Program-made: the position numbers and the translations under genes
Virus record (IMG/VR): IMGVR_UViG_3300020200_000137
Location: 1 to 28,590 of that record
Origin: a virus
Strand: one strand, 5' to 3'
DNA length: 28,590 nt
In this document: positions 1 through 7,894 of the stretch, one piece after another
Layout: every line of letters begins with the position of its first letter
Position numbering within the stretch: the first letter of the stretch is position 1
Notes under the pieces: generated by a model
Told to the model about the DNA's origin: nothing
What the model saw: only the letters and a program-made list of their open reading frames with translations
Database searches by the model: none

Positions 1-1
1 C

Positions 2-247
2 CTGAAGGCGGCGCTCTCGACCGCGCATCTCTCGGCGATCGCCGACGACGCGCTCCTCCACCAGCTTGTCTCGCGCCAGTACGAGTACAGCGTCGGCCGC
101 GAGTCGAAGATGCGGCTCGTGTCGAAGGAGCGGATGCGGAAGGCGGGGCTCGGATCGCCGGACCGCGCCGATGCGCTCGTGCTCGCGTTCGCGGACCTCC
201 GGAAGCTCGGGATGACGAACATCGCGTCGACGATCCGCCTGCTCTGA
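2..247 (+). CDS. Terminase large subunit, C-terminal end (partial)
   Basis: The open frame enters the window from the left and stops with TGA at 245-247, giving the last 81 residues. The end of the protein reads RESKMRLVSKERMRKAGLGS followed by PDRADALVLAFA. This S-P-D-x-A-D-A-L-x-L-A-F arrangement is the usual end of the RNase H-like nuclease domain of phage large terminases, where the second Asp is commonly a metal-binding residue. The protein would cut concatemeric DNA and drive it into the prohead through the portal, and a portal gene follows 96 nt downstream, as expected. The ATPase domain lies outside the window. The 96-nt gap to the portal gene has no clear promoter or terminator. The family call is secure, but type (cos or pac) cannot be judged. 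Confidence 0.88.
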   Translation: MKAALSTAHLSAIADDALLHQLVSRQYEYSVGRESKMRLVSKERMRKAGLGSPDRADALVLAFADLRKLGMTNIASTIRLL

Positions 248-343
248 CGCGTACGTCTTCGAGCGCTTGCGCCGGGACGCGATCTCGCATAGACCTCGCC
301 TCCATGCGGAGTGGGTGCAGGCGGAAGCGCAGGCGGAGTGAGC

Positions 344-2962
344 ATGGCAGAACGCTCCCCGACCGCGCGCAAGCCGCGCGGCGGTAGCGCATCGAGCACA
401 CGCTCGAAGCGCGCGAAGCCGACACCTCCGCCGACGCGAGTACGCGCGTCGTTCCGTCAGGCGACCGATCTCGGCGTCCTCGAACGGTACATGAGGGGGC
501 TCGACGACGATCCGGTCACGGGCGTCTCGGACCCGTACACGAAGCTCCTGACGATCTTCCGTGGCGTCAACATCGTCGCGACCTCGCTCGCGCGCGTACC
601 GTTCGAGATCTGGGATACGGTGCGCGACGAGCCGCTCCTCGGCGTCGACGGCGACGATCCGCGCTCGCGGCTCGTCCGCCTGACGAAGCGACCGAGCGCG
701 GCGATGACGTGGCGCAAGCTGATCGAGACGCTCATCGTCCACTACCACTCCGGCAACGCGTACCTCTATCCGTACGCGCAGGACGTGTACGGCGTTCCGC
801 AGGAGCTTCGACTTCTCCAGCCGACGCGCATCCGGCCGTACCGCGAACCGGGCGACGACCCGATGACGATTCGCGGCTGGGAGTACCGGCGACCGGGCGA
901 CGGCAACACGGCGATCCTGCCCGTCGCGAAGGTCATGCGGCTGGAGTACGCGGTCAACCAAGAGGATCCGTTCATCGGCATCGGTCCGTTCGGTCCCGGC
1001 CGGATGGCGACCGACTCTGAGTACCTCGCGGGGACGTACCAGCGCGCGACTCTCGCGAACGGCGGCGCGCCGGGGCAGATCCTTTCGTTCGACGGCGACG
1101 AGGACGAGCTTCCGCGCGAGCAGGCCGACAAGCTGGAGTCGGAGTGGCAGAAGAAGTTCGGCGGCGCGTCGCAGGGCAACAAGCTCGCGCTCCTCACCGG
1201 CAAGTGGACGTATCAGGTGCTCGGCTTCCGGCCGCGCGACATGGAGTTCCTCGCGCAGCGGAAGTTCTCGCTCGACGAGTTCGCGCGCCTGCTGAACCTT
1301 CCGCCGCTCTACCTCGGCGTGTTCGAGAACGCTGGCCTGTCCGACGCCGGACTCCGCGTCCAGCAACGCTTGCTCTACGAGAACAACACGATCCCGCTCG
1401 CCGTGAAGGTCGCCGAGCTTCTCAACGAGTTCTTGATCCAGCGCGTCGACCCGACGCTCGAAGGCGTCTTCAACTTCGACACGGTCGAAGCGCTACGCGA
1501 CGACCTGACCTCGAAGGCGACGGTCGCCGTCCAGTTGGTCAGCGCGGGCTGGTCGCGCGAGCAGGTCGACGAGCGTCTCGATCTCGGCTTCGACTACGAG
1601 GCCGAGCACGCGCTCGAAGCCGCGATGGAAGCGCAGAGCGCGACGACCGGACCGGCCGCAGCGATCGGGGCCGCGCCGGTCGCGCTCTCCGGCTTGCAGA
1701 TCACGGCGATCATGGACGTGGTCAAGGCGGTCGTCGCCGGAGAGATCCCGCGCGACTCGGCGGTCGGCATCTTGGAAGCCGGACTCGGGATGTCGCGCGA
1801 GGATGCGACGGCCGTGATCGGCTCCGCCGGGACGCCGAAGGAACTCGTCGCGAACCCGACGCCGGAGCCGGAGCCGGAGCCAGCGCCGCCGCCGGTCCCC
1901 GTGCCGCCGCCGGTCGAAGACGGCGCGCAGCCCGCGAGAGAGGATCAGAAGGACGGCGACGTAGGAGAGCCGCCACCGCAGTTCGATCGTCGCTCGCCGG
2001 GGCTCCGGAGCGTCCGCGCGGCGGCACCTCGCAGGAAGCCGCTCTCGGCGAGCCAGATCCGGAAGGCGAAACGCGCGGCGCTCAAGCAGGCGCAGTCGAT
2101 CGAGCACACGATCGAGAACAAGATCCGGTCGACGATCATGTCGTGGCGCGCTGGCGTGCTCCGCCGTCTCGTGAAGCTGAACGCCGCGTCGGGCGGCTCC
2201 GGCGCGCGTGCCGTGCTCCGTGCGGAGAGCGACCTCGCGGAGATCCGGCTCACGGCCGAGCAGATCGCGGTACTACTCGACGAGATCGACGCGTCGTCGC
2301 TCCGGCGCGCGATCACGCCGGGGATCAGGCAGGCGTACCGCGCCGGGACCGCGACGCTCGGCGACGTGATGGACTCGATCGGCGTGCCCATCGAGAACTA
2401 CACGCGCTTCCAAGACGACCGGCTCCCGGCACTCGTGAACGGCTACATCGACAAGCGACTCGGGACCGGACTGCCGACGGCCGTGACGGACGCGACGCGC
2501 GACGCGGTCAACTCCGTGATCGTCTCGGCGGTCGACACGGGCGCGAACCTGAAGCAGACGATCGACGGCATCCGTGACGTGTTCGACGCGTCGCTCTCTC
2601 GCGCGCGCACGATCGCGCGGACGGAGACGGCGATCGCGATGTCGTCGTCGCGGCAGATCGCCTACATGGAGCAGGGCGTCGAGAAGCACCAGTGGCTCAC
2701 GGCTGGCGACGAGCACGTCCGCGACGAGCACGCGGAACTCGACGGCGTGATCGCCGAGGTCGGCGAGGAGTTCTTGCCGGGGCTCCGCTATCCGTCCGAT
2801 CCCGACTGCCCCGATCCGAGCCTCGTCATCAACTGCCGCTGTACGACCGTGCCGCTCTCGCGGACGGCGTACGCGGAGCAGCGTGACGAAGGCGCGCAGA
2901 CCGCGAGCGAGCTTGCGCTCGAACACGCGCAAGAAGCGCTCGACGAAGCGGAGGAAGCGTGA
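344..2962 (+). CDS. Portal protein fused to MuF/SPP1 gp7-type minor head protein
   Basis: This 872-aa protein joins two usually separate head proteins. Residues about 60-440 resemble HK97-type portals: YTKLLTIFRGVNIVATSLAR, then a W-R-K-L-I-E...GNAYLY segment, then a Q-x-x-F-x-L-D-E-x-A-R-L-L-x-L-P-P region. Portals form the dodecameric ring for DNA entry and tail attachment. A Pro/Glu-rich linker lies at about 505-524, then a helical stretch. Residues about 750-835 carry the Mu gpF/SPP1 gp7 signature: ARTIARTETA, W-L-T-A-G-D-E-H-V-R-D-E-H-A-E-L-D-G, and a final NCRC at 830-833. That domain is linked to head morphogenesis and, in some phages, to DNA delivery. ATG 344 is chosen because GGAG at 335-338 precedes it. 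A GTG at 311 is in frame but lacks a ribosome binding site. The stop overlaps the protease start. Confidence 0.9.
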   Translation: MAERSPTARKPRGGSASSTRSKRAKPTPPPTRVRASFRQATDLGVLERYMRGLDDDPVTGVSDPYTKLLTIFRGVNIVATSLARVPFEIWDTVRDEPLLGVDGDDPRSRLVRLTKRPSAAMTWRKLIETLIVHYHSGNAYLYPYAQDVYGVPQELRLLQPTRIRPYREPGDDPMTIRGWEYRRPGDGNTAILPVAKVMRLEYAVNQEDPFIGIGPFGPGRMATDSEYLAGTYQRATLANGGAPGQILSFDGDEDELPREQADKLESEWQKKFGGASQGNKLALLTGKWTYQVLGFRPRDMEFLAQRKFSLDEFARLLNLPPLYLGVFENAGLSDAGLRVQQRLLYENNTIPLAVKVAELLNEFLIQRVDPTLEGVFNFDTVEALRDDLTSKATVAVQLVSAGWSREQVDERLDLGFDYEAEHALEAAMEAQSATTGPAAAIGAAPVALSGLQITAIMDVVKAVVAGEIPRDSAVGILEAGLGMSREDATAVIGSAGTPKELVANPTPEPEPEPAPPPVPVPPPVEDGAQPAREDQKDGDVGEPPPQFDRRSPGLRSVRAAAPRRKPLSASQIRKAKRAALKQAQSIEHTIENKIRSTIMSWRAGVLRRLVKLNAASGGSGARAVLRAESDLAEIRLTAEQIAVLLDEIDASSLRRAITPGIRQAYRAGTATLGDVMDSIGVPIENYTRFQDDRLPALVNGYIDKRLGTGLPTAVTDATRDAVNSVIVSAVDTGANLKQTIDGIRDVFDASLSRARTIARTETAIAMSSSRQIAYMEQGVEKHQWLTAGDEHVRDEHAELDGVIAEVGEEFLPGLRYPSDPDCPDPSLVINCRCTTVPLSRTAYAEQRDEGAQTASELALEHAQEALDEAEEA

Positions 2963-4908
2963 AGCCCGCGAGAGAGTACGTCAGTGGCCCGGTGCCGACC
3001 GACATCTGCCTGAAGCGCGTGCCGTCGCTCGGCCTGATCGACGCGCTGATCGCGCGCTCGGTCGCCGTCTCGGAGAGCGACCCCGATACGCGCGTGCTGT
3101 CGCGCGACGACGAGCGCCCGCTCATCCACAAGCCGCTCGCGGTCCGCTACTCGGGCAAGCATCCGGAGTCGAGCGCGGATCGCACCGTGGTCCGCTTCGT
3201 CGTGTCGTCCGGCGAGGAAGCGCGCGACGACAAGGACTTGCTGATCGAGGGCATCGACTTCACCGGCTACGACCTCAACCCCGTGTGGTTGTTCGCGCAC
3301 GATTGGGAAGGTCTGCCGATCGGTCGCTGCCTCGCGCGCCGGACGTACAAGCGCGGCTCGACCTACGAGTTGTGGAAGGACATCGAGTTCACGCCCGAAG
3401 ACCTGTACCCGTTCGGCTATCAGGTCGGGCAGATGCACGCGCGCGGCTTCCTGCGCGCCTGTAGCGGCGGCTGGATGGGGACGCGTATCCGCGTCGTGCG
3501 CGGCGCGAGCGGGCAGCCGGAGCGCATCCAGTACCTCGCGTCAGATTGGATGGAGACGAGTTCGTGCGCGGTCGGGATCGACAAGTACGCCGTGCAGGAG
3601 GCGGTCGCGCGCGGAGTTCTCAAGCCGGACGGAGTCGACCAGTTCGCGCGCGCGGCGCGCATCGCAGCGACGGGTGTCGCGTACGAGGTTCGCAGCATGG
3701 ATCGCACCGAAGGAGCAGAGCGAGCGTTCAAGCCGAACGAGAAGCGGACGCTCGTCGAGGAGCACGTCATGGATCACAATCCGATCGGCGAATGGAAGCA
3801 GCAGGCGCTCCGCGCGCTCGGCGGCGATACGCCCGAGACGCCGGAAGTCGCGGAGCCGACGCCGAGCGACGCGCCGGTCGAGACGCCGGTCGAGACGCCG
3901 GTCGAGCCGGAGGCGACTCCGGTCGAGCCGGAGCCGGAGGCCGCGCCGGTCGAGACGCCGCCGAGCGGCGAGCCGACCGACGACGACGCGACGACCGTGC
4001 GCGCCGCGCTCGGGATGCTCCGCCGCTTCGTCGCGGCGCAGGGCGACAACGTCGCTCTCCGTGGTCCCGTCTCGCAGGCCGTCGACTCCGCCGTCGACGC
4101 TCTGTACGCGAACGTCATGGTGCTTGCTCAGTGCGCCGAGGAGCTTCGCTGCTCCGCGTCGAGCGTCTTCTACGAGGGGCGCTCGGCCGACGACGCGCGG
4201 CGTGTCGTCCGCGCTCGGATGGACGCGGTCGCCGAGCGGATGTCGCTACTTGCGGCCGACCCGAGCGCGGTCGCGATGACCGACGCGTATCTGGAGCGCG
4301 CCGTCGTCCGTGCCGAGTCCGCGCTCGCGCGATCGGGCAACGCGCTCTCCGAGCTACGCGACGCGGTGTCGCTCTACGGCGATGCCGAAGGCGGCGTCGA
4401 GACGGTCGTCCGCGCTGGCAAGAAGATCTCCGCCGCTCGGCGCGAGCGGCTCTCGGGCGCGCAGGAGAAGCTGGCGGCTGCGGTCGACACGCTTCAGACC
4501 GCGATCACGACGTTGCAGGCGGTGCTCGACGAAGACCCGCCCGCGAAGAAGGACGACGAGGACGAGGAGGTCGAGCCGAAGGACGGCGAGGAGATCACGC
4601 CGGAGGAGGCCGAAGCCGCCGACGAGGCGGTCGGACGCGCCGCGCTCGACCAGCTTCTGACGCGCGCCGCGCGCCTGCTCGACCAGCGGATCGCCGAGCC
4701 GATCGCCGCGAAGGCGACCGCCATCGAGGCTCGCTTCGCCGAGATCGCGAAGCGGTCGTCGGCGGTCGTCGCGAGCGGCGACACGGAGGCCGTCGTCGCG
4801 CCGCCGGACGACGCAGCGGCGAAGCGTGTCGAGGCGATCGCGCAGCGCGCGGCGCGGTTCAAGATCCCCGGCGTGCTCCTGCCCGAGCACGCGCGCGTCC
4901 GCTCTTGA
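2959..4908 (+). CDS. HK97-type prohead protease fused to a scaffold-like helical domain
   Basis: The GTG start at 2959 overlaps the portal stop (GTGA) and follows GGAGGA at 2950-2955. The N-terminal 230 residues look like an HK97-family prohead protease (peptidase U35/S78 type): a G-I-D-F-T-G-Y-D-L-N-P-V-W-L-F-A-H core, and S-G-G-W after a small-residue segment. H114 and S169 are plausible catalytic residues by position, which is inferred and not proven. A Pro/Glu/Val/Thr-rich linker (about 295-335) follows. The remaining 300 residues are mostly helical and charged, including RAGKKISAARRERLSGAQEK, a segment often seen in protease/scaffold proteins, and an acidic stretch near 535-555. At 649 aa it is roughly three times a bare protease. 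The downstream half probably scaffolds the shell and is then self-cleaved. It lies directly upstream of the capsid gene. Confidence 0.82.
   Translation: MKPAREYVSGPVPTDICLKRVPSLGLIDALIARSVAVSESDPDTRVLSRDDERPLIHKPLAVRYSGKHPESSADRTVVRFVVSSGEEARDDKDLLIEGIDFTGYDLNPVWLFAHDWEGLPIGRCLARRTYKRGSTYELWKDIEFTPEDLYPFGYQVGQMHARGFLRACSGGWMGTRIRVVRGASGQPERIQYLASDWMETSSCAVGIDKYAVQEAVARGVLKPDGVDQFARAARIAATGVAYEVRSMDRTEGAERAFKPNEKRTLVEEHVMDHNPIGEWKQQALRALGGDTPETPEVAEPTPSDAPVETPVETPVEPEATPVEPEPEAAPVETPPSGEPTDDDATTVRAALGMLRRFVAAQGDNVALRGPVSQAVDSAVDALYANVMVLAQCAEELRCSASSVFYEGRSADDARRVVRARMDAVAERMSLLAADPSAVAMTDAYLERAVVRAESALARSGNALSELRDAVSLYGDAEGGVETVVRAGKKISAARRERLSGAQEKLAAAVDTLQTAITTLQAVLDEDPPAKKDDEDEEVEPKDGEEITPEEAEAADEAVGRAALDQLLTRAARLLDQRIAEPIAAKATAIEARFAEIAKRSSAVVASGDTEAVVAPPDDAAAKRVEAIAQRAARFKIPGVLLPEHARVRS
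3874..3963 (+). repeat. In-frame P-V-E-T/P repeat in the protease-scaffold linker
   Basis: A 12-nt unit (ccggtcgagacg and variants) is repeated and encodes the low-complexity string PVETPVETPVEP followed by related units. It sits between the protease and helical halves of the protein, as a flexible linker. Such a tract could change length by slippage. It is seen directly in the sequence. Confidence 0.8.
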
Positions 4909-5165
4909 TCGGAGCGGAGCATCGGTGGTAAGGGGCGACAGGTTCGATGGTCGATGGGTGGTGGAGTTGCCACGCGGCAACTCGCCGGACGGCGCACGGA
5001 GTCGAGCACGGCTCGACAGACACCGCGCGCAGAGACGTACGGCGAGACGGCGCGGCAACGATGCGGACTCCGTCGATGCGGCTGTGACGATACTGGGCTG
5101 ACGACTTGATCTCGCGCGCGACTCGCGCGTCTGGATCACGAACGACAGAGAGAAGGGAAGTCACA
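4909..5165 (+). promoter_or_regulatory. 257-nt leader before the capsid gene, with two perfect hairpins
   Basis: No credible gene lies in this gap, which is long for this packed cassette. It holds two perfect inverted repeats. One is GAGTTGCC/GGCAACTC at 4964-4971 and 4976-4983 (loop ACGC). The other is GTCGAGC/GCTCGAC at 5001-5007 and 5011-5017 (loop ACG). Neither is followed by a T-run, so they are not textbook terminators. A weak -10-like GATACT lies at 5089-5094 without a good -35. The most likely role is an mRNA leader or a processing or regulatory site for the highly expressed capsid gene. That role is inferred from position only. Confidence 0.5.
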
Positions 5166-6491
5166 ATGGCCGCAGGAACCGCGCCCGCGAACGCGGGCAA
5201 CGTCGTCGTCAAGGCGGAGGGCGACCTCCACCCGATGATCGGAATCGCCGAGCGCATGGTCGACTATCTCGACGGCCAGATGCCCGCCGTCGAAGCGCTC
5301 GCCAAGCAGGGCGTCGAGGCCGCGCAGGAAGCGCAGAAGGAACTCGTCGCGCAGCGCTCGCTCATCACCGCGCTGGAGAACCGGCTCCGCGAGCAGGACG
5401 CGAAGCAGGACGACAAGCACTTCACCGGCAACTCGCCGTTCGAGCTTCAGGTCTACCGCGCCGTCGGCGAGGTCATCACCGACTCGTGGAAGGCGTTCCG
5501 CTCGGGCTACCGCAACATCCCCGAGAAGTACCGGAACACGAAGCGCGCCGCCGACCAGTACGAGGAGTCGGACACCCTCGGCGGCATCACCGTCCCGACG
5601 CTGACGTACGACAACGTCGCGTACTTCCAGCGTGAGCGTACGCTCGCTCGGCAGCTGTGCTTCGTGCTGCCGATGATGAGCGACAAGGTCGACGTTCCGG
5701 CCGTGACGAGCGGGACGCCGTCGGCGTACTACGTCTCCAACGGCTCGGCTCCCGGCAACAACTCGCCGATCACGTTCGTCGCGACGAAGCAGCTGGTCAG
5801 CAAGACGCTGATGGCCGTGAACATCGTCGAGGGCGAACTCGTCGAGGACACGGTCATGAACTACAGCGCCTTCTGGGCGCAGGTCTTCCTCGACTCGTTC
5901 TCGCTCAAGGAGAACCTCGCGGTCTTCTCGTCGACCGCGAACGATCCGGACGCGGCGACCAGCGCGTTCACGGGCGCGGTGCAGGCCGTCACGACGGCGG
6001 GCACGAACATCGTCACGACCTCGTCGTCGCACTTCTCCTCGGTGTCGTACGACAACCTCGTCGCCGTGCAGAACACGATCGACGCGAACGCGCGCGAGGG
6101 CGCGTGCTGGGTGATGAACAAGGCGGCGTTCCGCTACATTCAGGCACTCCGGACGACGGACGGATACCCGATCCTCTCGTCGTCGTGGACCGGCAACATC
6201 CCCGGCGCGAACCCGGTGCCGAATCCGGCGGTCGGTCGGCCGACGACTCTGCTCGGTGATCCGTGCTACATCACGGAGGCGATGCCGAGCGGCGTCAGCG
6301 TCTCGGGCAAGCACCTCGTCCTGTACGGCAACTTCGCCAAGGGTCACTTCTTCGGCGACCGGAAGCAGATGGCGATTCAGTGGAGCAGCGAGGCTGCGTT
6401 CACGGCTGGCGCTCTCGTGATGCGCGCCCGTGAGCGGTTCGCCGCGCTGAACGTCCTGACGGACGGCTTCGCGACGATCAAGACCGCGTAA
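5166..6491 (+). CDS. Major capsid protein, HK97 fold
   Basis: This 441-aa protein forms the icosahedral shell. The first 100 or so residues include a charged helical stretch (about 50-80) comparable to the HK97 delta domain that guides assembly and is then removed by the protease. From about residue 135 the HK97 pattern is clear: an S-D-T-L-G-G-I-T-V-P start to the mature-type domain, a long beta-rich middle, then AVGRPTTLLGDPCYITEAMP and GNFAKGHFFGDRKQMAIQWS near the end. Glycine-rich G-R-P-T-T-L-L-G motifs of this kind are typical of HK97-type capsid proteins. ATG 5166 is chosen because AAGGGAAG at 5153-5160 precedes it. An in-frame TTG at 5106 lacks a site. It follows the protease and precedes a strong hairpin. 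Confidence 0.9.
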   Translation: MAAGTAPANAGNVVVKAEGDLHPMIGIAERMVDYLDGQMPAVEALAKQGVEAAQEAQKELVAQRSLITALENRLREQDAKQDDKHFTGNSPFELQVYRAVGEVITDSWKAFRSGYRNIPEKYRNTKRAADQYEESDTLGGITVPTLTYDNVAYFQRERTLARQLCFVLPMMSDKVDVPAVTSGTPSAYYVSNGSAPGNNSPITFVATKQLVSKTLMAVNIVEGELVEDTVMNYSAFWAQVFLDSFSLKENLAVFSSTANDPDAATSAFTGAVQAVTTAGTNIVTTSSSHFSSVSYDNLVAVQNTIDANAREGACWVMNKAAFRYIQALRTTDGYPILSSSWTGNIPGANPVPNPAVGRPTTLLGDPCYITEAMPSGVSVSGKHLVLYGNFAKGHFFGDRKQMAIQWSSEAAFTAGALVMRARERFAALNVLTDGFATIKTA

Positions 6492-6512
6492 GCGGCGGCG
6501 GGGTTGGGGGGA

Positions 6513-6548
6513 GGAGCGCGGAGAGTGCGACGGCGCTCTCCGCGCTCC
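6513..6548 (+). terminator. 13-bp perfect hairpin after the capsid gene
   Basis: GGAGCGCGGAGAG (6513-6525) pairs perfectly with CTCTCCGCGCTCC (6536-6548) around a 10-nt loop. It begins 21 nt after the capsid stop. No T-tract follows, so it may be a rho-independent-like stop of the kind used in GC-rich genomes, an attenuator, or a 3' end stabiliser for capsid mRNA. Its core stem recurs after the major tail gene. Confidence 0.6.
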
Positions 6549-6568
6549 GCGCTTGGAGAGGAGGGGCG

Positions 6569-6817
6569 ATGCACCGTGTTCGAGTGAACCGCGAGATCAG
6601 CACCTATGTCGGAACGCTGATGCCGGGGTACGAGTACCCGGTACCCGACTTCGAGTACGAGCGGCTCGCGCGCATCGGCGCTCTCGTCGTAGACGAGCGT
6701 GCCGTCAGCGCGGCCGAGCGCACGGCTTCGTTGATCCCCGACGAGGAGATCGACGCGGTCGCGCGCGTAGGAGTCAAGGTCAACAGGATGGCGCGCGGGT
6801 CGACGGCGGCTCGCTGA
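6569..6817 (+). CDS. Small protein of unknown function after the capsid gene
   Basis: This 82-aa protein starts at ATG 6569 with GGAGGGG just upstream (within 6556-6565), a very strong ribosome binding site. The product is MHRVRVNREISTYVGTLMPG followed by a Y/E/P-rich segment and a short charged C-terminus. It has no signal peptide, membrane segment, cysteine or recognisable catalytic motif. Placed right behind the capsid protein, it could be a small head-associated or assembly protein, but no family is recognised. Third-base GC bias matches its neighbours and it is a probable real gene. A decoration protein would be a possible alternative, but the length is short and nothing in the sequence demonstrates it. 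Confidence 0.7.
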   Translation: MHRVRVNREISTYVGTLMPGYEYPVPDFEYERLARIGALVVDERAVSAAERTASLIPDEEIDAVARVGVKVNRMARGSTAAR

Positions 6818-6864
6818 CGCTCGAAGCGTGACGCGCGACGGCGCGCGTCCGGAGGTAAGGTCGT

Positions 6865-7890
6865 ATGCGCGTCTGCTGGGCGATGCACCGAGCGGTGATC
6901 TTCGACAGCCACGCGGTCGGCTACACCTCCTCGTCTGTCGCGCTTCTCGCCGCGCTCCGTGCGAGCGGCCGAGTCGAGATCGTCGACGACGCGCAGGACG
7001 CCGACGTGGTCGTCCACTACTGCCACCCGAGGAACTTCGTTCCGGTCGACGGCAAGCGGAACGTCCTGTTCACGATGTACGAACTCGATCCGCCGCCGCC
7101 CGAGTTCGCGGCTGCGAGTCGCGTAGCCGACGCGGTGCTGACGCCGTCGGCGTACTCGGCGCGTCTGCTCCGGATGGGAATGAACCGCGAGACGCCGCTC
7201 GTCGTCGTCCCGCTCGGCTTCGACCCGTCGGTCTGGACGCTGCCGACCGGGCCGCGTGCGTGGGACAGCGCGGAGCCGTTCACGTTCCTCTACGTCGGCG
7301 CGCTCAACGACAGGAAAGGCACGCATCTCATCATGCGCGCGTTCGAGCGGTTCGACGGCGTCCCCGGCGTACGGCTCGTGATGAAGATCTCCGGCACTGG
7401 CGACGCAACGCGACGCCGCGTCGTCGAGCGCAACGGCGTGATCTACGACGACCGCGCGCTCCCGGCCGAGGCGCTCCGCGTTCTCTACCGCCGCGCGCAC
7501 GCGTTCGTCTTCCCGACGCTCGGCGAAGGCTTCGGTCTGACGCCGCTCGAAGCTGCGGCCGTCGGTCTGCCGCTCATCGTCTCGGCGGGCGGCGCGATCG
7601 GCGAGTTCCTCGACCAGCGGCTAGTCGCGGCGGCGCTGCCGACGCGGCGTCACGCGTTGCAGGTCGGCGACGACGAATCCGTGAAGTACGGCTGGCGCGT
7701 CGATCCGGACGCTCTGAGCGCAGCGATGCTGGACGTGGTCCGGAACTACCGCCCTGCCGCGCGGAACGCGCTCCGGCTCGCGCGGCGCGTTCACGAGGGA
7801 TGGACGTACGCGCACGCGGCCGACCGGCTCGCGCTGGCCTTGACGCGTCTCGCGGAGGATCGCCGATGGCTACCTCGACGAGCGGCGTGA
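6865..7890 (+). CDS. Glycosyltransferase, GT-B fold, GT4-like (copy 1)
   Basis: This 341-aa protein would transfer a sugar from an activated nucleotide donor to an acceptor. The C-terminal Rossmann half is clear: FTFLYVGALNDRKGTHLIMR opens it, and GEGFGLTPLEAAAVGLPLIV holds the E-x7-E pair (E221 and E229) that contacts the donor in GT4-type enzymes. The N-terminal half includes RNVLFTMYE and a VLTPSAYSARLL segment. There is no signal peptide or membrane segment, so it acts in the cytoplasm. ATG 6865 follows GGAGGTAAGG at 6851-6860. It lies between capsid and fibre-like genes, so a virion or fibre protein is the most economical acceptor. That is inference; lipid or DNA acceptors cannot be ruled out. 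A clear paralog occurs at 15371-16462. Confidence 0.85.
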   Translation: MRVCWAMHRAVIFDSHAVGYTSSSVALLAALRASGRVEIVDDAQDADVVVHYCHPRNFVPVDGKRNVLFTMYELDPPPPEFAAASRVADAVLTPSAYSARLLRMGMNRETPLVVVPLGFDPSVWTLPTGPRAWDSAEPFTFLYVGALNDRKGTHLIMRAFERFDGVPGVRLVMKISGTGDATRRRVVERNGVIYDDRALPAEALRVLYRRAHAFVFPTLGEGFGLTPLEAAAVGLPLIVSAGGAIGEFLDQRLVAAALPTRRHALQVGDDESVKYGWRVDPDALSAAMLDVVRNYRPAARNALRLARRVHEGWTYAHAADRLALALTRLAEDRRWLPRRAA

Positions 7891-7894
7891 CGCC

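Noticed and set aside
267-294. Promoter-like TTGCGC plus CATAGAC before the portal gene
   Set aside because: Spacing is about 15-16 nt and the -10 match is poor. A match of this quality is expected by chance.
6865-7890. Glycosyltransferase for hypermodified phage DNA
   Set aside because: No base hydroxymethylase or related nucleotide enzyme is visible in the window, and both copies sit among virion genes. Protein or surface glycosylation is simpler, though not proven.
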